This document shows, piece after piece, positions 54,936 to 64,000 of a DNA stretch of 64,000 nucleotides. Position 1 is the stretch's first letter. Every line of letters starts with the position of its first letter. The position numbers and the translations under genes were made by a program. Source of the DNA: Culex pipiens pallens (taxonomy: Eukaryota > Arthropoda > Insecta > Diptera > Culicidae). Location: the NCBI RefSeq assembly GCF_016801865.2, contig NC_068938.1, positions 219,111,827 through 219,175,826 on the forward strand, given 5' to 3'. The notes under the pieces are model-generated. The model saw only the letters and a list, made by a program, of their open reading frames with translations. It did no database searches and was not told the DNA's origin.

Positions 54936-54953
54936 CGCAGCCCTGCTTAAAAG

Positions 54954-55789
54954 TTATTAGTATAGATTTATCTATACTTATTATCTATTCACGTATGTTG
55001 CACACATTTTATAAATGCAACCAAACTAGAAACGGCAAATAGTAGTATGAAAAAGGGGTGAAGAAAAAATATATTTTTAACTTCTCTTTAAAGCTAAGCA
55101 GTATGGTCTATCCAGATCGAAATAAAAAAAATCAGACCAAGTACCGAAAAAGTCTGGAAAAAATTGACAATCCAAAGTTAGACAATGTTGAATGGGGAAG
55201 GGTAAGGAGAATACGAACAAATTCAAAAGATTCTAAAAATCTGTTTTTTTTTGTTGACTTTCGGTCTTTAAAAGGTTGAATCTACATTTTAATTAAAATA
55301 AGTATTTGATATTTTTTTAAATTTTTCAATTTCACTAGTTTATTTAAATCAAAAAGATGTGTGAAATTGCAAGAAATGTAAAATCTCTCATAATCTGTCA
55401 AACTTTGGCACAAATTATGATAAATCTTTATTTTAGTTGCCACATTAAGAAACTGGCATCCTCAGATTTATCTTGCAACCCCTGCTCTACCTCGGGCACG
55501 CGACTGCTTTTGCAAGTTCTTCAATGTTTTTTTTTTATTTATGTTTTTATTTCAAATTTATTCAAAACAATTCCTCTGTTTGAATTCAAGTCTTTTATAC
55601 AAAAAATAATATTTTTTTCAGAACTTTCAGAACTTTAGAAATATTTTGCTAAGCATAAAAATTGTCTAAAACAATCAGAACAAAGAAAAAAAACATTTCA
55701 TAAAATTTAAAATATGGTTTAAAAACTCAAATTTATCTTAAAAGTTACGAAACGGCTTTTTTTTAATCGCAAAAAAAAACTGTAGTAAA
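54954..55789. other. AT-rich tract
   Basis: Two plus-strand frames of 73 and 93 residues (55058-55279, 55357-55638) occur in AT-rich DNA and show no domain. Nothing is supported. Confidence 0.4.
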
Positions 55790-55935
55790 ATGTTCTTTTC
55801 AGCATTAATTCGACTGCTGAAAAATCAAAACGGCGTCACGGAAAACATCGAATTGAATCAGTATTTTCCAGAATTGAAAAACTTGTTTATTTAAACAATT
55901 TATCGAGCAACTCGTGCTAAAAAATCTTCTTTTTC
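55790..55935 (+). repeat. Hairpin repeat family B, decayed copy
   Basis: TTTTCAGCATTAATTCGACT, GCTGAAAAATCAAAACGG and then TTATCGAGCAACTCGTGCTA follow the order of the 19540 copy but with many changes. Confidence 0.45.
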
Positions 55936-57855
55936 AAACTTTTTGTTTTTACTAGTATTTCTTTAAAAAAATGTTGTATAACAAACTTGGTTATTTTTTA
56001 AATATTTGATTGCAAAACAACAGCAATAACCTCATAACAATTTGAATATTAGGATTTTGTTTATTTTTTGTCTCGACCAGAGTTTAAATACTTAAACTTT
56101 TTAAGGCCATTGCAAATATTTTTCAAAGTTTATGACCTCCACCCCCTGAGAAATTGTTCCGAAAAATCATTATTATGCATTTTTTTTTTTAATTTTTTTT
56201 TAGAAACACGAAAATTTCAATGAAAATAGAAGTCTTATCGATTCCAAACTATCTGAAACACATTTTTCTGCATTGATAAATCATATTCAGCATGTTTGGG
56301 CAAGTCATAAACATATTTTGAATTGTTTTGGAATTCCAAAGTACAGCACTGCAAAACTTGTTTTCAAGCAAAAAATAAACTTCTAAAAATATTTGCAACG
56401 GATCAATTTGAAATTTCAAAGATTTTCTTTTATCCTTATAAGGCCTGAATTATAATTAAAAAAAAAAATGAAAAATGAGTTTTGTCGGCTTTTCTGGTGT
56501 TAGTAATCAAGGAACGTTGAAAAGTGTAATTAAAAGAAATTAAAAAAATAAAAAGGCGTTGATTGTACAAATCTAAACAAGTGTATTGAAGGTGATATAC
56601 AAATGCTTAATTAAAAATCAACTATGAATACATAAAAATAAATATACTTTATATATTTCCTAAAAATGTTCAGCATATTAGAAAGCGTTTAGATAAATCT
56701 GAGTGAGTACTGAAAATTAATCAATACCTAGAAAAGCAGCAAGAAATTCAATCGAGCACCCTATGTTGACTCAGAGAGCAAGTCGGTTTCTTCCTAAACC
56801 AAGTCCCAAATTCCAACGATTGATTGAAATAATTTAATTTCAAGCTTTTCAACCTGGTACCCATTTTTGACAGCATCCACAACAGGTACAATATTTGACC
56901 TACACAAACAACGAACCACTCCGCCCCAGTCCAACTGGATCCCTTTTCGAATTCAATTTCCTCGTTCAGCCAATTTGCGCAAATTCCGTGAAAACACGGT
57001 TAAACTCTCAAATGCAATTAAAAAAACTGAACTGGATGGCATGATTTCCAGCGAAAAAACCCCAAGCTTCATCCCTGATGGTTGCTGGTTAAACTAACAG
57101 AAAAAAGAATCTCCGTCGAGAAAAACGAGAAAATGCAAACATTCGTGTCCTTCCGTCGGTGCCTCTCTCTCTCGCTTGACCAGAATCATGGGAAAAAGGA
57201 GCTTTTTTTTCTCGATGCTAAGGTCGCGTGGAGCTTGTTCAATTAGAGCGAGGTTGTTAACGGTGAGCTGCTTTCGGGACATTCAGCTGATTATTTGCAC
57301 AAGTACCCCCTCTCTACCCGATTGCTCCTCCTCTTCCTCCTCGCGTGAAGAGCCACTCGCTAGCTGTGTTGCCCACTTTTCTAGCCAAGGGCTAGTTTCG
57401 TTCAACCAAAAAAAGGAAACAAGAACAAGAAAAAACAGTAAGGTGAAAAGGATTTTCGCCAATGTTGATGTTTTTCCTACTTCCCCCGCTTGGGTTTTTC
57501 TTGGCCGATGTTGCTTGCGTAAGGATTTTTGCGATGGACGGCGGCTATACGAGGAAAATCTGAGAACTGTTTTGCCTTTTCTAACGAACGAAAGTTTAAG
57601 GAAATATAATTGGAAAATAAAGAGTGTTGTCACCAGGAGGCGGAAAAGCCGACGTTGAGTGGATTTGCGTCGGAATTTGTTAGCGTCAGTAGCAGGGTAA
57701 TTGTGGTTATTGTGGTAACTGTCCGGGAAATGGTTTGTTGGAGTTTTTTGTGAAAATGTGTTTAAATTATAGATAACAATCTGTACCCATTATTAATTGA
57801 ACATAAGATATGAGTTAGAAAGATTTTTGTTTATTTAGATGAAACTAGTCTTTGC
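55936..57855. other. AT-rich tract, then unique GC-richer island
   Basis: AT-rich to about 56850, then unique DNA to about 57720. The 160-codon plus frame at 57176-57658 starts at TTG and is opposed by a 116-codon minus frame at 57283-57633; neither contains a recognisable domain. A serine run comes from TCC/TCT repeats. No gene is supported. Confidence 0.4.
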
Positions 57856-57859
57856 AATC

Positions 57860-57975
57860 CTAAGTCAAAAGAAGCCATTCAATACTCAGAAATCTGTTTC
57901 TTCAAAAAGGGCTTTTCTGATCGATTTGTTATCTTCGACAACATTTTAGGTACACATACTTTTTTTTGTTTATTT
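57860..57975 (-). repeat. Degenerate foldback repeat family A, fragment
   Basis: GGGCTTTTCTGATCGATTTG and TTATCTTCGACAACATTTTA correspond to the reversed arm of family A. The rest of the unit is missing. Confidence 0.5.
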
Positions 57976-58003
57976 TTAAAATGTTGGATTTTTTATCGTT
58001 TAT

Positions 58004-58026
58004 CAAAAAAAAAAAAAAAAAAAAAA
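58004..58026 (+). repeat. Poly(A) run of about 23 bases
   Basis: An A homopolymer follows TTATCGTTTATC. It could be the tail of a decayed retroposon, but no body or duplication is visible. Confidence 0.85.
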
Positions 58027-59479
58027 CAATCGTTATGATAAAACAAACAAGGTGAAACAATTGAAAGCGTCATCTTTAATGTTTGAAACCTCATCAAATA
58101 AATCACCCAAAATAGCCCCAAAACACCCACAATTCACACCGAAAAAAAAGTCCAAATAGCCACCAGCTGCGAACTTTATTTGCTCACCGTGAACTGTTAG
58201 CTCAGCTGTTTGCAAGCTGTCATTCGGCGATTTTTTCTGCTGCTCCCTCGCACATTTTCCAGCGTTGGCACCCTCCCAGTGCTGTGCTGTTTGACGGGAA
58301 AGCCACAGCGCAAAGCATCACATCTCCGGTTGACGAAGCATGAGCTTCGATTCTCACTGGGGCAGAAATGAGTCCTGTCCCGTGTTTTGTCCTGTCTGCT
58401 GCTGCTGCCGGAACCACCGCCACAAACACGGCAGGTGGCTCCACGTGGCGGTGCCCGCTGGTCCTCGTGCCTGCGGTCTGATGGATGACCGCGTCACGAA
58501 TTTTTCGTCGAGAGGGAAAACGCTTCCTGTGGAGCAGCTTTTTTTCCCACCATCAGTCGTAAGGGGAGGTTAAGGGAGAAATTGTGACAGAGTAGGTGAA
58601 CAAAGGGATACGGTTTTTGGAATATGCAGATATTTTCAAAAACTTGCACATAATTTTTGTTCAACTGTCAAAAGACCAAATTGATATAAATCCTTTGCGT
58701 GATGCCTAGGAAAAAAACAGATTATCGAAGCATTTATTTAACAAATTATTTTAAACATCTTTAATTCTTTATAGTAGGAGTAGTACTCAGTAAATGCTAA
58801 ACTATAAAATATAAAAATAATTATGCTGGCATGTTTTTGATCATTTTTGTTTTACTGGTAATGGTGGCAAAATAATATTTATCAATTTTAAACGGTTTTT
58901 TAAGTCTTTCTTATAAATTTAAAAAAAAAATAACTTTTTTTAACTTAAAAATATCATTTAAAACTTAAATAATATACTATTAAACATATTGTTTCTATTT
59001 TACCTTCATTAGAAAGCTTTTTTTGCCATCTTAGGATTGATGTTTTGACTGACTGAAAATTTTGACGTTTTATTTCAAGTTTTTGAAGAAAAACATTCAC
59101 CCATGAAGGCCACAAATTCGACACACTTTTTGACAATCTTTGGTTCTCCTCAGGAGTGCATATTTTTTACAAAATAATGAATTCAAGCGCAGAAACCATC
59201 AAATACAAGAATAGCTAATGCTTTTATGAATTCTATAAAATTTTGTTTTGTGAAATTATCAGTTAAATTCAGGTCCTACAATTGTGGGAGGTACAATAAC
59301 ATTCCACAATTATGGAACAGACAAATTGAAGGCAGTGTTTTGCTGCTCTTAATAAAATAGTCTTGAAATGCAGTATTGTGTTTAACATGAACAACTTCCA
59401 CTAGTGAAATATTAAGAGAAAGGCCTAACCCAGGTTGCTGCATATTGCATCAAATTGAAAAAAATCCAGAAAAAGTGTT
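58027..59479. other. Short unique island, then AT-rich tract
   Basis: Unique DNA to about 58610 with one CACGTG at 58442-58447, then AT-rich sequence. No frame is convincing. Confidence 0.4.
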
Positions 59480-60640
59480 TTTAATTTGTGAGTGTTCCGA
59501 ATATGTATCCGAATAAATTATGATCATTTAAGTATTTTCGAAAAATACGGTATTTTGTGAAAATTTCAGTACTTAAAAAAACAAATAAAAGTGATAAAAC
59601 ATACAAAATTTTATTTCGTTTGAAACCCATATTGCAAATTATGAAAATTGGAGTACTTCAAATATTTTTTGTGATAGTTTTAGTATAAAAAAAAACTCTA
59701 AAAATTTAAAATAGAATATAAAATTTTACTACGTGTGTTACCCATATTGCAAATTATGAAAAGATAAGTATTTTACGAAAATCAGAGAATGAAAAAACTA
59801 TTATAAAAGTGAAAAAGCATCATTTCGCTTACATTGAAAATTATTAGAATTTGAGTATTTTTGATATTTTTGTAAAAATTTGAGAATTTTGCAAAATAAC
59901 TCAAATATAAGTGAAAAAAAAAAATTTCACTTCGTTTGATAATCATACTTCAAATTATGAAAATTGGTGTACTTTCACATAAAGCGAATATTTTGTGAAA
60001 AATTGTGTATTTTTCACACAAAAAAAAAACTCTAATAAAAGTGAAAAAGGAACCAAAATTTGAAATTTGTTTGAAACGCATATTGCAATTTAGAAAAATT
60101 TGTTAACTTTAAAAAATCAGTGATTTGTTGAAATTTTAGTAATTCATACAAAAAACTCAAAAACAGTGAAAATGTATGCACAATTTCGAATCTTTTCAGA
60201 ACAATTTTCCCAATTATGGAATTTTGCGGGCTTTAAAAAAATACGGTATTTTGTGAAAATTTAAGAATTTAATTCCAAATACTCTAAATCTGTCTATATG
60301 CATGCAAAATAATTTGCGATTGTGAAAATTTGATTATTTACAAAAATAAAACTCTTATGAAAGTGAAAAAGTATTCAAAATTTTGCTACGGAAGAGACCT
60401 ATAGTGCAAGTTAGGAATATTTTAGTACTTTCGAAAAAAAATGGTATTTTGTTAAAAATAGGGTATTTTATGAAAAAAATCTAATAAAAGTAAAATAGCA
60501 TGCAAAATTTTCAATGGTAAAGTGTCTTTAATAAAACTAATAATAATAATGCAAAATTCCTTTTTGTTTACCCATAATGAAAATTTAGTATTTTCGAAAA
60601 AAAAGATATTTTGTGATTTTTAAAAATATGTATGCTTTGA
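59480..60640 (+). repeat. Decayed tandem array, about ten units of roughly 105-128 bases
   Basis: Three landmarks recur in order: ATTGCAAATTATGAAAATT (near 59630, 59741, 59950, 60076 and weaker elsewhere), TACGGTATTTTGTGAAAATT (near 59553, 60242) with variants, and ACTCTAATAAAAGTGAAAAA (near 59584, 59805, 59908, 60030, 60158, 60356, 60480). Spacing between AGTGAAAAA-type landmarks is mostly 105-128 bases, with one shortened unit near 60290-60360. Units differ greatly from each other, so the array is old. Confidence 0.75.
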
Positions 60641-63309
60641 AACTAGACCGCTGCAAATATTTTTCAAAGGTAATGTCACCCCCTTCAAAATCGAACTAAC
60701 AAATCTCGGGGCAAAAATATGTTTTCAAAAAACTTAAAATTTTTAATGAAAACAGAATTCTAATCTACTGAAAACTATTTGAAATACATCATATTAATTA
60801 TGTCTGGAATTGATCAAAAATATTTCGTTTTTTTTCTTTTAAGATTTCGTTGTACAGTACTGCAAAAAGTTTTTTTTTTTTCGTCTAATAAAAATGTCGC
60901 CAATACTTAAATTGTGTGAAAACTAATGATTGCAAAACTACTGTGCAGGTGTAAAATGCATTTTAATGTAATTTTCATTCAAGTGTCAAAACCATTGTTT
61001 GTAATTTCAATTTTTAAGCCATTATTCAAAAGTTCGTTTTTTTAAATTTGATGGCCCCTTAGAGCAAACTTAGAAGAAATTTCAGGTAAAAGGTTATTAA
61101 ATTTTATTGTCCTTTAAAAATTCATTTTGAAACTGCAATGATTAAATTCGAAAAGAAAAAAATAATTGTAATAAAAGACAAATATTCACAATTTTTACAT
61201 TTTAATAAAAATATATTCAAATTATCAATCTTTTCTGAACACACATTATTTAAAAAATATGGATCCTGCGAATATCATAACGAATTCTAATCAATTTCCA
61301 ATCCAGTTTCGTTACAGGCACCACCAGAAAAAAAAAAAACCTTCACGCTCATCGCCCAAGTTTGCCTTATTTGTGGCATCCGCAGTGCTGCTGCTGCTTC
61401 TGGTTGCCGCTTTCAGTTGGTGGAAAATTGAAATGCATTTTTCCGCGGAAAACTCACTCTTTTTCTCGCTCTATGTGTTTGTGTGTGTACTTGGAAAACA
61501 TAACAAGCATTGTGTTTGCTCTGGCAAAGAGTCGAGTGCTTCAAGGGATAAAGGGGGATTGTGGCCGGCAGGGAAGAAAAACTGCAAATAGAGAAAGAGA
61601 AGGGCTTTCCCCTGCTTAATCAACTAGTCCGGACTATCGACTAACTGTGGTTGAGGTGGGGGAAAAAAGTTTCATTCGGAGTTGTTTACAAGGTTTGGTT
61701 TTGTAGAGCTTTTTCTGCGTTGAAAAAGGAGCGCTGTAAACTTTTACGATAGACATCGAGTTTCATCATTGAACAGCCTGGAGTTGATGAATAATGGCGA
61801 ATGAACTCATTAAAATCCAGCAAAGATCTCAATTATCGTAAAGCTTGTGTGCCATACGTTAAGTGAAGCACCCTCGTCTGAAAATGAAATCGTACTCGTA
61901 AAAAAAGCCACTAGCAAATAGTTTAAGCTACAAGATATACTGCCCATAAATCTATCCTCGGAATCTCTCTCTCCCTCAACATTATGATAGACAGTCCCGT
62001 AAGCAATTCCACCCCTTAAGCTGGGTGGTTGTTTGGATTGCTTAAATTTCACTCTTAATTCCACTCTCGGGGCGCTGCCAGTTAAAATGGGAAAAAAGAA
62101 GGGGAAGAAGGAGCTGGGCGTTAAAATTTTACTGCTAACCACCCATTAAAGCTCTCAACGTCCAATTTGGTTAAACAGAGCTTTTTGCAGGCTGGCGAAC
62201 GGAGCCAGCAACACAACAGGGAAATTTCCACCCTGACCGAAACTACTTCACTAGGGAAAAGGGATTTGAAGGATAATGAGTGTTTATAGGGTTTACTGGC
62301 AGTTGCGAGGATTAAAAAAATAAACAAAAGGGAAACGAATAGAGCGCCTCAATTTCATCAGGAGTAAACACTACTTTACTACAATTTCTAAGGAAAAAAT
62401 GTTTGGAATCAATTGGGATGGTTTTAAAAAGTATACGGATAAGAAAACGGCTAAGTATTCGCCTTTCGAATTAATACTTTCCTTCAATCTTTATTTCGTC
62501 TTCCGTGAAATCCTTCTACAAAAGATAAACATTTCCCGGCATCACGCATGTAATCGCATAATTTGATTGAATCTGCTTACATAAAGAAAAGAAAACCTGC
62601 AAGTCTTGGCGACGGCGGTGTGAACTCAGCGCAAAACACCGAGCAAATTTTCCTCCACCGGCTAAAAAAGGATAAATTGAGCAAAATTTAATTTCACCCT
62701 AAGGCAAACAGCGCAGCACACACATCCAACGCCGAAGTAAGTACCTTTAAGAACCTATTATGGTGATGCGAGAAACGCAAATGTGATCAAGTTTTTTTTT
62801 TTTTTTGCGGAGGGAAGGAGCGAGGAGACGCGCGGTGCTTTATTTTTATATGACGTTGATGAGTTTTACGCCATGAGAAAGTAACTTTTTATTTTTCGCA
62901 GAAGGGGGAGAAAACAGTCTTAGCGAGCGTGGTAGGCATCTGGAGTCTGCTGAAGTTTGTCGATAAAATTAAATTTTATGACTCATTGACATTGGTGTGT
63001 GCCGAAACAAGATTGATCATAATGCGAGGAGAAAATCGATTGAACTTGGGTGAAGAAAATGAAGTTCAATTTATAGGAAATTGATCAAAAATCACATAGT
63101 AACTAGTAATTAACAATATCACAAATATTTAAAAAAGAACATATCTTTCCTACACCTAATAAATTTTTTAAATTTTACTTTTGATACAGTTTTAGGCTTG
63201 AATGTTTTATAATTGTTTGGTATAAGAGTAGTTCTCTAAGATTTCGCATATTATTTTGAAATTTTACAATTTTATTTCTTCTATTTTGATGAAACTTTGT
63301 CAAAAAAAT
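60641..63309. other. AT-rich tract, then unique GC-richer island
   Basis: AT-rich to about 61250, then unique DNA to about 63060. The two overlapping plus frames at 61259-61591 and 61362-61619 cannot both be coding and neither is recognised, although the first starts at an ATG (61259) and contains a hydrophobic segment, FVASAVLLLLLVAAFSWW, that would pass as a membrane helix. It lacks supporting context and the CTG run explains the leucines. Confidence 0.35.
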
Positions 63310-64000
63310 GTTTTAATTTCGTACCTTGAAAAGGGATTTTCTGATCGATTTGGTATCTTCAGTAAATTTGTAGGTCACGATAAGTACATTTCAGTTAAAA
63401 ATAAGTTCATAGAAATTTCGAAATTTTTTGGGACCAAAAAGAAATCTTTTGAGCCATGGTGTGTGATGGTGCAAAATCTGGTTTAGGAGAAATGATTTTG
63501 TTTTAATAGTTATTTTTGGTAAGCATCGAAAATCTGGACAAAAATTATTCAAAATAATTCAATGATTTTATTTTTTCTCAAATTTGCAGTCGAAAAGTAA
63601 TCAAAAATTTGTATAATATGTATAGTTACTAAATATACGATGCATAGTTACAAGATATAGCTACTTTTAGGTATACATTTTCTATTTTTTAGGTTTTTTT
63701 TTGAGAAAATTTCTTTTAATTTTCTTTAAAAACTTTGAAATACAGGCAATAAGTTTCTGAGTTACAGTCCAACAAAGAATTCGTATTGATGAAAATGAAA
63801 AAAAAGTATCACCTTATTGCCTGTAATGTTCAACTGACGAGATCTTGGAAACATCCGATCCGATTTTGAATGCAAGAATGAAATTTTATCAAAATTTTCA
63901 GATCTTTATAATATTTCTTAAATTTTTAATTTTTGTCTTAAATACGAAGTAAAGAAATTTATGTTAATCCTTTTAAAAAAAAGCTTGATTTTAAAAATTT
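63310..64000 (-). repeat. Degenerate foldback repeat family A, copy 7, cut by the window edge
   Basis: GGGATTTTCTGATCGATTTG and TATCTTCAGTAAATTTGTAG begin the reversed arm. Further right, GCAGTCGAAAAGTAATC and AGGCAATAAGTTTCTGAGTT continue the family reversed. The unit runs past the end of the window. Confidence 0.55.

Larger units (their letters stand above)
52840..54945. mobile_element. 2.1-kb hAT-type element with subterminal GAGTCG arrays
   Basis: CAGGGCTG at 52840-52847 is mirrored by CAGCCCTG at 54938-54945, and the match continues inward through GTGGAGTCG versus CGACTCCGC with one mismatch. CTTAAAAG lies directly outside both ends at 52832-52839 and 54946-54953, identical. The octamer duplication and CAGGG ends mark a hAT transposon. 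Both subterminal regions are arrays of GGAGTC hexamers broken by short spacers. The 1.65-kb interior is AT-rich and shows no hAT transposase; its best frame is 76 residues. It is a non-autonomous or internally replaced element. The RSRSRS-type frame at 54701-54883 is only the array translated. Confidence 0.93.

Noticed and set aside
57176..57658. 160-codon plus-strand frame
   Set aside because: It starts at TTG, overlaps an opposed 116-codon frame, and shows simple Ser and Arg/Lys runs but no domain.
61259..61591. 110-codon frame with a hydrophobic helix
   Set aside because: Starts at ATG, but the leucine run comes from a CTG repeat and a second frame overlaps almost all of it. There is no context for a membrane protein gene.
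1..64000. CRISPR arrays, riboswitches, bacterial promoters, operons, rRNA
   Set aside because: No regularly spaced short repeats with unique spacers, no gene clusters, and no rRNA-like segments. The sequence texture is that of an insect nuclear genome.
1..64000. Conserved microRNA genes
   Set aside because: I scanned for a few well-known mature sequences such as let-7, bantam, miR-1, miR-9 and miR-184 and saw none. Less familiar ones cannot be excluded by eye.

Overview
The window looks like a non-coding stretch of a mosquito nuclear genome, most likely a culicine and probably Culex. The sequence is AT-rich and full of short dispersed repeats, A/T runs and a (CA)n microsatellite. Open frames are short, mostly unrelated to each other, and often begin at TTG or GTG rather than ATG. 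I see no operon layout, no ribosome binding sites, no rRNA or genuine tRNA gene, no CRISPR array, and no multi-exon gene. Two dimeric tRNA-like SINE copies recall the Twin-type SINEs described from Culex pipiens. The species call is inference. The setting is either a very long intron or an intergenic region.

The sequence alternates between two textures. Islands of moderately GC-rich, apparently single-copy DNA lie at about 1-2.3, 5.3-6.9, 9.9-11.7, 17.6-18.6, 22.7-24.1, 27.2-28.1, 32.1-33.2, 36.9-38.9, 40.3-42.8, 45.8-47.6, 50.1-51.7, 56.8-57.7, 58.1-58.6 and 61.2-63.1 kb. Several carry CACGTG E-boxes, with five in 650 bases near 11 kb. Between them lie AT-rich tracts and mobile elements.

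The mobile elements are the real content. Four elements have hAT-type ends with 8-base target duplications: 3984-4398, 14593-15079, 43564-43901 and 52840-54945. The last carries subterminal GAGTCG arrays. Two very long inverted repeats lie at 7318-8563 and 11766-14189; the second holds a decayed protein remnant in its core. TA-flanked palindromic or inverted-repeat elements of three kinds occur in several copies, including an oppositely oriented pair about 17 kb apart (21350-22286 and 38932-39866). Three retroposon insertions have clear target duplications of 12, 16 and 22 bases: 30507-30913, 25237-25427 and 26166-26713. A degenerate foldback family and a 'CTGAAAAGT' hairpin family recur through the window. 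Two heavily decayed tandem arrays occupy 48.6-49.8 kb and 59.5-60.6 kb.

No gene can be annotated with confidence. Three weak coding candidates are listed with low scores: small ORFs at 47269-47505 (+) and 18344-18532 (-), and a GC-rich minus-strand frame at 51197-51607. If the window is an intron, the islands are the best candidates for regulatory DNA and the repeats are later insertions between them.
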